This document shows positions 44,501 through 54,770 of a stretch of 64,000 bases of DNA, in pieces. This DNA is from Stentor coeruleus (taxonomy: Eukaryota; Ciliophora; Heterotrichea; Heterotrichida; Stentoridae): positions 1 to 64,000 of the forward strand of contig MPUH01000122.1 in NCBI GenBank assembly GCA_001970955.1, given 5' to 3'. The first letter of the stretch is position 1. Each line of letters opens with the position of its first letter. Below the pieces are notes generated by a model. The model was not told the origin of the DNA, searched no databases, and saw nothing but the letters and a program-made list of their open reading frames with translations. Made by a program: the position numbers and the translations under genes.

Positions 44501-47500
44501 ATATTACTGCTAGGGTGCTATCTTTACATACTGGGTTTGCTGAAGCTAAAGAAGCACCATTATTTAGTTCTAGGGTTAAAATATCATCAGCAATCGTCAC
44601 TATTGGGGATAAAACAAATGTAAAATCTGAACCTGATACTGTTGGTCCTGATGCTGCTGTTGAAGATGTTGGAATATTTGTTTTGATTCTATAGAAATTC
44701 TCTATTATTCTATAATAAAGAAACTCACCTGGCCAACCTGATGCTATATCTACAGCATAAAAAACTAAAGAAATCTGTTTATCATCGCCTCCAATTGTAG
44801 GATTATATATTTTTGGTAGCTCAAGGGTATATGTTGATCCTGTTGTTATTGTTGTAAAACCTGATACTATAATTTTTACTGGGGTACTTGTTGTAGAATC
44901 ACCTAAGAAAATAAAACATGTCAAAAGCTGGGTTAAAGAATTAGAGCCTTGGCATGGGACTGGAGAATTGTTTGTTAGACCTAGACCTAAATCGTCTAAA
45001 AATAAACCGGCTGGGCTTGTTGGGAACTCTACTACTAGTCTTCCTGTTGATGTTGGAATATCAGTTGTTGAAACTTCGAAATCTATTGTTATTCTTGTAT
45101 ATGAGTTTTCAGTCCATTGGTCTGATTTTATATTTAAAAGAGGAAAGCGTTCCCCTACTAGTTCCAAGTAACGAGTTTCAGCACTAGTTAAAGTTGTACC
45201 TCCATTTGCAAAGACTTCAACGAAGAAATCATATCTAACAAGTCCACTATTAAAAGAAATCCCTTCATCACCTCCATCAGCATAAACCGTAGTAATAAAA
45301 ACTTCATAAAGTGTATTAAATGGTATATCAAAACTTGTAGGCGCATACATTTTAATAGTCGAGGCAATATTCAGAGGGGCAATACTCAAAGTAAAATCAC
45401 ATGAATCAGCAAGATATTCATTACCAGCAACTTTCCAAACACATCTAATTTCCCCATTACTAGCTAAAGATATAGTCTTAAAAGTATTAAGAACAATATA
45501 CCCATTTTTCTTAACAATTGTCACAGGTGATGATAAAGAGAATTGAATTGGACCAACTTTTCCTAAAGGTAAAGGAAAAACTGAATGATAAAACACAGGA
45601 TTATTATCAGCAACTACATCAGGAGGTCTTAAACAAGGGTTTGCCATATCAGTAAACCAAGCAGTTCCAGCTGGATCAGCTCTATCAATAACTTCCCAAC
45701 TACCTTTAGATATACTTGATGAGTTATAAGATGCAATAACATATCTTTGGGCAATATAAGGATTAGACATAGTTCCTTGAATTGGATTAACAATAGTTAT
45801 ATTTAAATTCACATAAGCTCCTGCTGGGACTGGTGATGAAAAACCACTAATATGTAATTCAGTAGATCTAACAATAGAACAAACTGCCCCATTAGATAAA
45901 CTTACATCAGAATCAGTACCATAAATGCATGAAATAGCATCAATAATCCCATTAACAAATTCTAAAGGGAAAAATATTATATATTCACCTTCAATACCTA
46001 TAGAATGTGGACATGAAAAACGGAAATTATAATCTTCACTAGCACCAAAATATCCATATGAAGTTGTCCCGGCAAAATCTACAGTACAAGTACTTGTGGT
46101 TCTTAAATAAAATGATGGGTATTTATTGAATCTAGACAATGAAGACCTTCTTGTATTAACTACTAAAGAGTGAAAAGTTATTGGGTTATCAGGATAATCA
46201 GCTTCTGTTATTGGATAAAACTCAACACGATTAGGTGTATCTGGTAATCCTGGTGCTGGTCGTAAATAATCCATAACAGTTAAAGTCATACAGTTTTGGA
46301 ACTTAAAAAGATTCGTTTCTGGCCATGTAAAAACTGTTGTTGGTACACATGTAAACATAAAATCTTGTAGACCTCCTTCAGTACCAAGGACTACTCTAAG
46401 GGCAATTAATGGATCTTTCCAATCAGGAAGTCTAAAACCAGGAGGTACTTGTATCCAGATCCAATCAGAAGATCCAACATCGCCAGTGTTTTCAATATTA
46501 AATGATACTTTAAGTTTATCAACTCCTGGAACATAACGTACTGGGTCAACAACTCTTGAATAATCATCTTCAATTGATGTTGTTGTTTGACCACTACCAC
46601 CACCAATATCAAAACCTGTTTCTACATATGTGTTTAATTTAGTATCAAGAGTTTCCCAAACAGGATCGACATAATTATTCAAGTCTTCATAAACTGTTCT
46701 TATTCTTATAGGGAAGTCATAAAGGCTCTTAGCAGGATTAACAAAACCACCAAAGTACAAATTAAACATCTCCCCTTCATTAAGACTTGCGATGTTTTTA
46801 ACAATAATTCTTGTATAATCAAAATACCCATATTGTAAATAACACTCTACTCTTGGTTCATTAAATACAGGGTCATTATAAATAGATGGTATTGTATGAA
46901 CAGTAAGTTCTTGTAAACAATCAATTTTACCACCATCTGGTATCCCAGTACCCAAATCTGATTTCCAACCTTCACCAGTACCTTTATAATCAAAAGGAAA
47001 TTCTAAAAACAAATACCCAGGTGTTATAGTATTATCAGACTGTGGGATTTCATGCATAACTTTAAAATTGAACATCATAATATTAAGATCATTATTCCTT
47101 TTATGTTCTGAAGTTGTATATAAATAAGTAAATCTATCTTCCATAACATATAAAAATGGTTCTGCTTGTTCAATATTATCTCCTTGATTTTTGTTCATAT
47201 TTACTATAAACCGATAATATCCTGTTGATTCTGGATATATAAATCCATTTTGTAATGGGTCTATAACACCTATAGTGCTTAATTCAATTTCATAATAATC
47301 ATAAGGAGCTGATAATGTTGGGTCTACTCTAAGTTCTTCAGGTGTATAAAATGTTACTTTATCTGGAGTACAAGGTGTTCCTGAAGTCCCATCAATAAAT
47401 GTGCATAACCTTCCAAAATAACCTTCTTCAGCAAAGTCTAATAAAGTTTTCATACGGCATTGAATTAATCCTGAAGGGTTTTTCGTAAAATATCTGATAC

Positions 47501-50500
47501 CATTAACACATGGGAAAGTCACAGTAATAAAAGTATTATAAAGTGTATTAGTTTCTGGGAAGACTTGATTTGGTTTGACGATAATTTTTATTGGACCCCA
47601 TTCATTAAAACTATTCCACGACTCAGAACCATAAGCTTCTATATAATTTGTATGTAAATAATCCATTGATACATAATATGGGTATAAGTTATCAGCTATA
47701 TTAATTGTTATAATTTTCCGATCAATACGTTTATCAATCTCATTATCTTCATCTTGTGAAAAAATTTCTACATTAGCTGAACCAGCTGTAAACCCTGTTG
47801 TCGCATAAAACCATACTTCAAATACAGTCCCAGGGCTTAATTCATATGTTTCAGGTAAACTTATAGCAGGAGTATGATCAGTAACCCCTAAAAGACTCAT
47901 TCTATGATAAGAACTTGTATAGAAATTCTCTCCTTTACACCTAATCCCAGAATTTACTATTTTATAACAATCATAATCAACACTAGCAAAATATGCTGTA
48001 GGGAGTAATACTTGTATTGTTCCTCCATCTGTAATTCTATGACTTTGTGTGAATTTAAGCCTCCAAAGATTTGTTGTATTTTTATCAAAAGCATCATGTT
48101 TTTCCATAGCCCCATCAAAAGTTATAGTAGGAATAAAGTCAACTTGGCCATGAGAAATCTGATAAAAGTCTCTGACTACCTGGTTAACAATAACATATGC
48201 TTCAATTACAGGGTTTTGGATCCAAAGAGATTGGTGGTCAGCTTTAAAACAAGTGCTAAATGGACTGATAACGTTATCTGATGAAGTTTGGGTATATAAA
48301 ATCCCTGCTGCTTGTGGCTGTGTGAAAACTTCATAATAACTAGAAAGTCCTTGTAATGGATTAGAAGCACAAGATACGATAGGTGTACCTTGAGCATTAG
48401 GATGATCCCATTTGTAACCATGAGGGAAAACTACATATACCCAGCCTATTCCTGATAAATCATCAATCATATTTAAAGTTATTTGCATTTCAGTCGCACT
48501 TGCATCTATTGTATATGAACTTCCTACAACACTTCCTGTACCCAAGTCGGGTCTTTCAACTAAAGCTGGCATAGAAAAAGTGAATTCGTTAAGAACAACA
48601 TTTTTACTGTCTTTAGTTCTCATTGTAAGATATGGGACAAACCCTGTAAATGCTGCATTTTTTACATTTGATAAATGGATCCACCTTGTCACACTTTTAG
48701 TGACAATACCATTAAAACCTTTCATTCGAACATAAACTGGATCTTTTGTTGTCCCTGCGGTTATTTCACAGTATATGCTACTTGGAGATGCATCAGGGAA
48801 TAAAGAATCATAAGTACAAGAAAACTCTTGGGTTTCATAAGATTGTAAACCCCAGCCTAAATCACGAGGAAAACTATGGTTGCTAGTTTGAAACTCCCAT
48901 TCAATCATTCCATTAGCAGGTATATCAACAGATAAAGCGAAATCGAATTTCATCACATTCCAAGCATCTCTTGTATTATGTAAATACCAAAAATCCATAG
49001 TACTAGGAGTATCTGGATTAGTTCCAAATAAAAATTCCGCTTCTTCCATCTGTACTCCACTTGTATCATAAACCTTAGCAATAAATTTATATTGACCATA
49101 ATCTGCAGGGTCTATCATAAATCCAGTAGGCACTCCAGCTGTAGTGATTTTTATAGCTAAAGGACAACAATCAACTCCAGTCATCGGGGTTTTAACTTGT
49201 ATTTGTGGTGGACTAACAGATGAATCATAATTACAATAACTAGCAACAAGTTCATCTTTACCAAATGTACAATAAATATCCCCTGATCCTTTAACTATAA
49301 CAGGTGGGCAATCAATAGTTATATACAAATAAGTACTTGGTGGTAATATGCATGGAACATAAAATCTTGATTGTAAAAAAATATCTAAAGGGCCATAACT
49401 ACCTATAGGGTTATCAATTTTTGGATATAGCATTTGTACTGAAAAACCTTCAGGATATTGAACACTACTTATAGTAACATGTCCAGCATTTTCATTTTGG
49501 TCTATAAGATTTGAATATTCATCATATGTATAGATTTTAAAAGCTCCTGTATCACCTGAGACTGATGGGTTGTTTGCTTTAACTTTAACTTTTATGTATT
49601 GACCTGAAATTGATTCGAAATTAGCAAATGTGACAGTATCGGTTGTTGATGAACATGTTACGGTATCACTACCTGAACTTGGTTTTAAACCTTGAATTGA
49701 TAGACAACTGCCTGATATTAATCCATTATAACCTGATGGGAATTTTACACTTACAGTACCACCTTCTGGGATTTTATTGAAAGGAAGAAAGGTAAAAGTG
49801 TATGTACTTGGGGTATTCATCATTAGAGGACTACCATTGATTTGGATTTTACTTATGGTACCTGCGAGGATTGTTGGAGATGCGACGTTACTATTACGGG
49901 CAAGGACGGTGTATGTGTTTTCACGGAGGATTTCGACTGTAATTTTTCCTGGGTCGCCGGATTTTGTAGGGTTGTAAATCCCATACACATCAAATGTGAG
50001 CTGCACAGGCAAAATCGGATTAGTAAATTTTTCAAACACAATCATAAGATCCTCATCAATTGCACCCAACTGCACCCACTCATCCCATTCTTCTACATAA
50101 CACGATAGTTTATCAAACGAAAACCCATCAGGGAAAATCATCCTTATCCAAGAATTCTTAGAATAATAACTTGAACTCGTAATCTTAAACTTATACAAAG
50201 GTGAATAATTAGCAAGCAAAGCCCCTTGTACCTGAAGAATAACACTTAAACTTTGTGGACTAGGGGCAATTCCAATAGAAGGATATAAAGCATTTTCATC
50301 AATAATACTTCCTGCTTTCCATGTTTTAATATTAAAAACCCCAGTACTTCCTGAAGAACTAGGGTTTAAAATATTTTCAATTTTGAATTGATGAGAGCCA
50401 GCTTTTATATCTGAAATATCTAAAGTTAAAGTCCTAGAGGCAATGGTACAAGGGATTGAAACAGCATCTCTATCAGTAATTCTATATGAAATACAGTCAA

Positions 50501-50699
50501 TAATCCCAAGACCTGATGTATATTGTGATGGGAAATCAATTGTAACCTTAGCATCATGGGGTATATCTGTGGAAATCCAAAAGCTAAACAAATATCTTGA
50601 ATTGAACCCAGCGTTGTTCCACTGAAGCTCAATAGGCTTGGTTTCGTCTGGCAGGATCGGACCTGCAGAACATAAAGCTAATATCGCCCAATAGATCAT
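26519..50699 (-). CDS. Giant secreted or surface-anchored beta-repeat protein (about 7,976 residues)
   Basis: One intronless gene. The N-terminal part reads 50699-40772 and the C-terminal part 40770-26519. They are split only because of an assembly overlap of 55 nt at N 40771; the other three overlaps are multiples of three. Removing one copy at each join gives exactly 7,977 codons including TAG. The start is the ATG at 50699 (MIYWAILALCSAGP, a signal peptide); an upstream in-frame TTG is not needed. The protein consists of dozens of modules of roughly 120-170 residues with a core I-P-x-G-G-x-I-x-I-x-F-P (for example KIPEGGTVSVKFPSGY near 49760, HNIPQGGSITIEFP near 39040, QSIPSGGDIVIVFP near 29510), then one or two cysteines and an I-x-N-P turn. 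A fibronectin-like segment lies near residue 7,600. The C-terminus is a short hydrophobic tail, possibly a GPI signal. It is probably a cell-surface adhesin or cortex component. Confidence 0.85.
26550..26698. repeat. Contig-overlap artefact (N at 26624) at the giant gene's C-terminus
   Basis: Bases 26550-26623 (74 bp) recur after the N at 26625-26698. It duplicates about 25 residues ahead of the C-terminal hydrophobic tail in frame, because copy plus N equals 75 nt. Confidence 0.9.
37138..37268. repeat. Contig-overlap artefact (N at 37203) inside the giant gene
   Basis: A 65-bp block recurs after the N. Copy plus N equals 66 nt, so the frame stays open and a false 22-residue duplication appears in the raw translation. 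Confidence 0.9.
40560..40666. repeat. Contig-overlap artefact (N at 40613) inside the giant gene
   Basis: A 53-bp block recurs after the N; copy plus N equals 54 nt, again frame-neutral. Confidence 0.9.
40717..40825. repeat. Contig-overlap artefact (N at 40771) that splits the giant gene
   Basis: A 54-bp block (40717-40770) recurs at 40772-40825 with three substitutions. Copy plus N equals 55 nt, not a multiple of three. This is the sole reason the giant frame appears as two genes in the raw sequence. Confidence 0.9.
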
Positions 50700-51946
50700 A
50701 TTTATATAAAAACACAACAGAAATGGTATGTATTTAATCGTTTATTACAAACACTAAGATGATTTTATATCAGATGAGTATATCTTCATATGATATAATA
50801 AGCTATTATAGATTTTATATGCTAAAAAATATTGTGAGAGGAGTTTAAATATTTAGTTTATTTATATGGGAATTTTGTAATTAAATTGTGGAAATTAAAG
50901 GTGTTGTATGAAGGGTTAGAAGATAATTATCCTATTGATGAGGTTTTTTGAAGTTTTTTATATTATTGAATCTTTAGATTAGTTCTTAAGAATTTTTTTT
51001 TTCTTATTTTTTTGGGATCTTATCCCCAAGGAATACAAATTCTGCAAAGTGGGAGTAGATAGGTTAGAATTTTTGCTTTAGTTGATGATTCGGAATAAAT
51101 GCAACTTGGTTTGAACTTCTAGTAAGAATTATTGATGTGGTTTGGAAAGGAGAGAATTTTTTGCGTGAAAAATAGTAGTGATTTAGGATACTCATATCTT
51201 ATTTCCATTAAAGCATCCATCAACTGGTATATTTTTTTGCATTTATCTAAAGACTTATCTAAACTTATAACAAGTATAAAAGAATAAGAAATAAAGAAAA
51301 AAATACCCCAAAAGAAAATACAATTTTATTGACGCCTTTAAAAACATTAAAAATTAAATTCAAAAAATCTTTAGGTCTGTCGGAATATTTGCTTATAATG
51401 ACCGTAGATATAATTGCATATATTAAATATTTCTATTATTATTCTAAGATGAAAATTATAGAGAATAATATTGATGCTAAAGGGAAAATTTTATATTTTG
51501 ATGTATTCTGATGAAGAGTAAGAACTTTTAAAAATAATTAGAACTCTGATTTCAAAATCCAAACTCCAAAATTGATAAAAAAACACAGCAAGTTTCTAAA
51601 TATACCCATACCTCCACATAAACCTAGACAATAATTGTATTAAATTTATAAACAAAACACAGAAAAATATTCCCAAAACTCACATAGACAATAAAACAGG
51701 CTGATGATTTTAAACAACAAAAAAAGAAGATATCAGACTATAAAATCTTTAAATACACAAAATTCAAAGCTGAATAAATCATGAATTTCCTTAAAGTATA
51801 AAAAATAATTTTAATAATAGACCTAAAAATATCTCTCAAACTCAAGAGTTTTTTTTTATCTTGAATCATCACTTAAGATGCTTTTTAAGTCTTTTTTATA
51901 TTGAAAATCCTTAGAAACTATATCTCAACTTGTAAAACTAAAGGCT
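50700..51946. other. Intergenic region: giant-gene leader and glutathione peroxidase 3' flank
   Basis: It holds the upstream region of the giant gene (just above 50700) and, on the minus strand, the 3' untranslated region of the peroxidase with the SECIS-like hairpin at 51831-51880. No protein gene with an ATG start is supported between. Confidence 0.55.
51831..51880 (-). promoter_or_regulatory. Candidate SECIS element in the glutathione peroxidase 3' UTR
   Basis: On the minus strand, 67 nt after the stop codon, the RNA can fold as a lower stem ATCTT/GAGAT. It has an internal loop with ATGA on the 5' side and TTTGA on the 3' side, an upper stem TTCAAGA/TCTTGAG (7 pairs) and an apical loop of nine adenines. 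The AUGA...AA...GA layout, with about 8-12 nt between AUGA and the loop adenines, is the pattern of eukaryotic SECIS elements, which recode UGA as selenocysteine. The upper stem is shorter than usual. Found by eye; no folding program was run. Confidence 0.55.
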
Positions 51947-52444
51947 TTATATAAAATTGCATATATCAGAAGCTATATCTTTAGGTTTGATATGAGGGGC
52001 AAAGAACTTTATTTCATTACCAGCTCTGTTGACTAAAAATTTCGTGAAATTCCAGCCGATTTCACGTCCTTTAAGCTTGCTTTTCGATCTAAGGTATTTG
52101 TAGAGTTCACAAGCATTTTTTCCATTTACGTCTATTTTTTCATATAATTTAAAGTCCCCTCCGATTTTCCTAATGAATTCTTGAATCTCAGCATTTGTCC
52201 CTGGTTCCTGATTATTAAACTGATTACAAGGAAAAAGGGCAATTATCAAACCTTCTTTTGTATATTCATGACTAAGTTCTAGAAGTTGCTCATAATTTAT
52301 TTTCGTTAGTTCTCATTGAGATGCAACATTTACTATAAGGAGTATATGTTTTTGATATGGCATAAAAGAAGTTTGATTACCTTGGATATCTTTTATTGGT
52401 ATGCTGTATATAGAATTATATTGGGTTTTACAGCTGCCACCCAT
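51947..52444 (-). CDS. GPX4: Glutathione peroxidase with in-frame TGA (probable selenocysteine)
   Basis: A 165-residue peroxidase that reduces lipid or hydrogen peroxide with a thiol donor, closest in type to GPX4. From the ATG at 52444 the frame is open to the TAA at 51947-51949 except for one TGA (52313-52315, codon 44). It falls exactly where the family has its catalytic Sec or Cys: VNVASQ-TGA-ELTKINYEQL against VNVASQ-U-G-x-T-x-x-NY in animal GPX4. The other catalytic residues are present: Gln in FPCNQF, and Trp and Asn in WNFTKF. QEPGTNAEI and KIDVNG are also intact. The start MGGSC could be acylated. It lies 85 bp downstream of PPIL2 on the same strand. A plain pseudogene is unlikely, since no other lesion exists. 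Confidence 0.85.
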
Positions 52445-52529
52445 ATTGCTAATAATAATTTATAATTAGTATACAATAAATTTATATAGTTTTCTTATAT
52501 AAACTCTTATGTTTTCTTATACGAATTCA

Positions 52530-53903
52530 TTACCAATTATCAAAATCAAAATTTTGTCTATATTCTTTTTTTTTCTCATACTCTGCAAAAATCCCCGACG
52601 GCTTCTCATTCCCTTTTTTCTTAGAAATATACTTCCCCACTCCATTCGTCACAGCCACCGGTTTATTCACAGCTTCTGGTATTTCTAACCAATTTTCATC
52701 ATCCTTCCTTTCTGTAGGTTTCAATCTTTCCATAACTTTTAATCTCATCTCTTTATAAGGATTTTCCAACACTTCAGTAGATAAAATTTTAACTTCAGTC
52801 CTAACAGGTCTATCATGTATATCCGTAGGTATATTTTCCATAATATCTAAAGTTGATGTATCTCCAATAAGTTCTCCAAATACTGTATGTTTATTATCTA
52901 AATGTGGAGCCGCTTTATACAATATAAAAAATTGTGATCTATTTGTATTAGGTCCAGAATTAGCCATACTAAGTATTCCTCTTTTCCAATGTCTTAATGT
53001 TTCATGAAATTCATCTTTAAAATGTTGCATACCAAATATATTCTTACCTCCAGTCCCAGTACCAGAAGGGTCACCACCTTGTATCATAAAATTAGCTATA
53101 CTTCTATGAAAAGGTGTATTATTATAATATCCTTCTTCACATAATGTGAGAAAATTTTCACATGTCATAAGAGTATGTGGACAAAAAAGCTTAAAGGTTA
53201 ATGGCCCTTGAGTTGTATTTAATGTTACTGTAGCATATAATTTAAGTGATGCGATTTCTTGATAACAAATTTTCCTTATTTCAGAATTCGTAAGTTCACG
53301 AAAAGTGTTTTTTAGTTTCGGGGTAAGACTTGTTGATGTAAAACTTGCAGCTGTAAGTCCTGTTGTAAATCTCTCATGTTTTGGACCTTTTGTTTCTTCA
53401 GTTTCAACTATGGTTTTTAGTTTTTTATCTTTTTTCTGCACAAAATAAAATTTCGATGAGTCTTTTGGACTGTTTGGGTTTTGAAGGGTTATAAGATCTT
53501 TTGCACTGAAGGGTTCATCTGTTAGTAAATCTTTCCAGTTGTTGGGTTTTTTACATAATTCGTTTATTGCTTCTGATATATACACGTTCCCTGTAGGTTT
53601 TACTGCAATTATATGAGAATATTCGGTAAAAACTTTGAGGGTTATTGGGCAATGATATTGATTTTCGGAGTTTTTATAGAATTTTAGTTTTATGAGTTCT
53701 TTTGGATGCAAGGGTTTTCCGGTAACTGGGTTTTTTTTGTGCTTTTTGAGATAAGGGATTATGTGGAGTAGCTCGAAGATGGTACCGTCTTCGGTACAGA
53801 CTGGGTCAGTGAAAGGTACGAGGCTTAGGGAACAGCAGTAGAATGGTAGGCGCTCGAATTTCTCAGCAGGTATGTAAGGCTTTTTTAGTACTGCTTCTTT
53901 CAT
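52530..53903 (-). CDS. PPIL2: U-box cyclophilin PPIL2 (Cyp60)
   Basis: A 457-residue nuclear protein combining a U-box (E3 ubiquitin ligase) and a cyclophilin-type prolyl isomerase, associated with spliceosomes. The U-box occupies about residues 30-110 (FERLPFYCCSLSLVPFTDPVCTEDGTIFE, then YHCPITLKVF). The cyclophilin domain spans about 220-375, with TPFHRSIANFMIQGGDPSGTGTGG, KDEFHETLRHWKRGILSMANSGPNTNRSQFFI and LDNKHTVFGE. The active-site Arg (FHR) and Gln (MIQGGD) are kept; the cyclosporin-binding Trp is His, and NAGPNTNGSQ reads NSGPNTNRSQ. The C-terminal KKKEYRQNFDFDNW resembles the family's tail. Slightly shorter than human PPIL2 (520). Confidence 0.95.
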   Translation of the reverse strand: MKEAVLKKPYIPAEKFERLPFYCCSLSLVPFTDPVCTEDGTIFELLHIIPYLKKHKKNPVTGKPLHPKELIKLKFYKNSENQYHCPITLKVFTEYSHIIAVKPTGNVYISEAINELCKKPNNWKDLLTDEPFSAKDLITLQNPNSPKDSSKFYFVQKKDKKLKTIVETEETKGPKHERFTTGLTAASFTSTSLTPKLKNTFRELTNSEIRKICYQEIASLKLYATVTLNTTQGPLTFKLFCPHTLMTCENFLTLCEEGYYNNTPFHRSIANFMIQGGDPSGTGTGGKNIFGMQHFKDEFHETLRHWKRGILSMANSGPNTNRSQFFILYKAAPHLDNKHTVFGELIGDTSTLDIMENIPTDIHDRPVRTEVKILSTEVLENPYKEMRLKVMERLKPTERKDDENWLEIPEAVNKPVAVTNGVGKYISKKKGNEKPSGIFAEYEKKKEYRQNFDFDNW

Positions 53904-54032
53904 TTTTTATTAGAAATAAGAGTTTTAAGAGGATAAGGTGAGGATTAAGAAGAATTTTGGAATTTGGATTTATGGAGAGAAGGGTGTAATGAGATAGTTT
54001 ATTTATGTATTGAGTTTTGATGTTCAAATACA

Positions 54033-54770
54033 TTAATTAGTTATTTTATTCCGTGCTTTTGCTATACCGCTTTCAATAGATTCTTCTATATCTCTTAACA
54101 AAGCAAAGGTATCTTCTTTAAGTTTAACAGTCTTATCGCTAACTTTTCCAAAGTTTATTTTAACTTTTCCTGCTATGTTTTCAAAGACAGCAGAGGTTTT
54201 CCCTTTGATTTCTTCAATTTTCATCTCTTTAATTATTTTTTCTGTTGCGCTTTTCAGTCCTGTTTTCTCAGAAAATTGATCTAAATGCTGAAGTGCCTGA
54301 CCTCCAATATTTTTTGTCCTACTATAAATTCCTTTAAACCAATTATTTTCTTCTTCCTGATCTATACTAATCTTGCCTTCTTCAACACTTAAAAGTTCTT
54401 CATCAAAACTTCTTCCTAACGCAATTTCCGTAAGCATTCTCCTATACAAAGCTAAAGCTCTAGTTTTATATTTATCATGTATAGGCAAACCATTAATCTC
54501 ATAATGTATCACAAATTCCTTTAACGCACTATTCCCACCTGAAACCATTCTTTTAAGCTCTGTTAAAGTCCAATCATTACTCAATAAACTCCTGATTTCT
54601 GAAAGATTCCCTAAAGTATTATGTAAAGCAGCACACATAGAACATACAAAGGTCCCATGTGATATTGATGCAAACATAGGTGAAGGGCAATTACAATCAG
54701 CACATGAACAATTCTCAGCATCTTCTTGAAGTCTAAGAAAAACTTGATCAATACTAGCTCTTGATATCAT
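54033..54770 (-). CDS. ArfGAP-fold protein lacking the arginine finger
   Basis: A 245-residue protein with an N-terminal ArfGAP zinc finger (about 8-120). Cysteines are spaced C-x2-C-x16-C-x2-C (CADC ... CSMC) exactly as in the family, followed by LHNTLGNLSEIRSLLSNDWT, the counterpart of the usual I-H-R-x-L-G...V-R-S...D-x-W. The catalytic arginine after the His is replaced by Asn (aat), and the Trp of the W-A-S motif by Phe. GTPase-activating function on Arf is therefore doubtful; it may bind Arf or zinc without catalysis. The C-terminal half is charged and helical (about 150-245), with KLKEDTFALLRDIEESIE. Single exon, 129 bp from PPIL2. Confidence 0.8.
   Translation of the reverse strand: MISRASIDQVFLRLQEDAENCSCADCNCPSPMFASISHGTFVCSMCAALHNTLGNLSEIRSLLSNDWTLTELKRMVSGGNSALKEFVIHYEINGLPIHDKYKTRALALYRRMLTEIALGRSFDEELLSVEEGKISIDQEEENNWFKGIYSRTKNIGGQALQHLDQFSEKTGLKSATEKIIKEMKIEEIKGKTSAVFENIAGKVKINFGKVSDKTVKLKEDTFALLRDIEESIESGIAKARNKITN

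Noticed and set aside
51329-51511. 60-codon plus-strand frame between the giant gene and GPX
   Set aside because: Begins with TTG rather than ATG, has only Lys/Ile/Tyr-rich composition, and shows no domain.
52313-52315. TGA read as tryptophan (Blepharisma-type code) to explain the GPX frame
   Set aside because: The giant gene's roughly 8,000 codons use TGG and never TGA, another gene ends with TGA, and Trp at this catalytic position would make no enzymatic sense.
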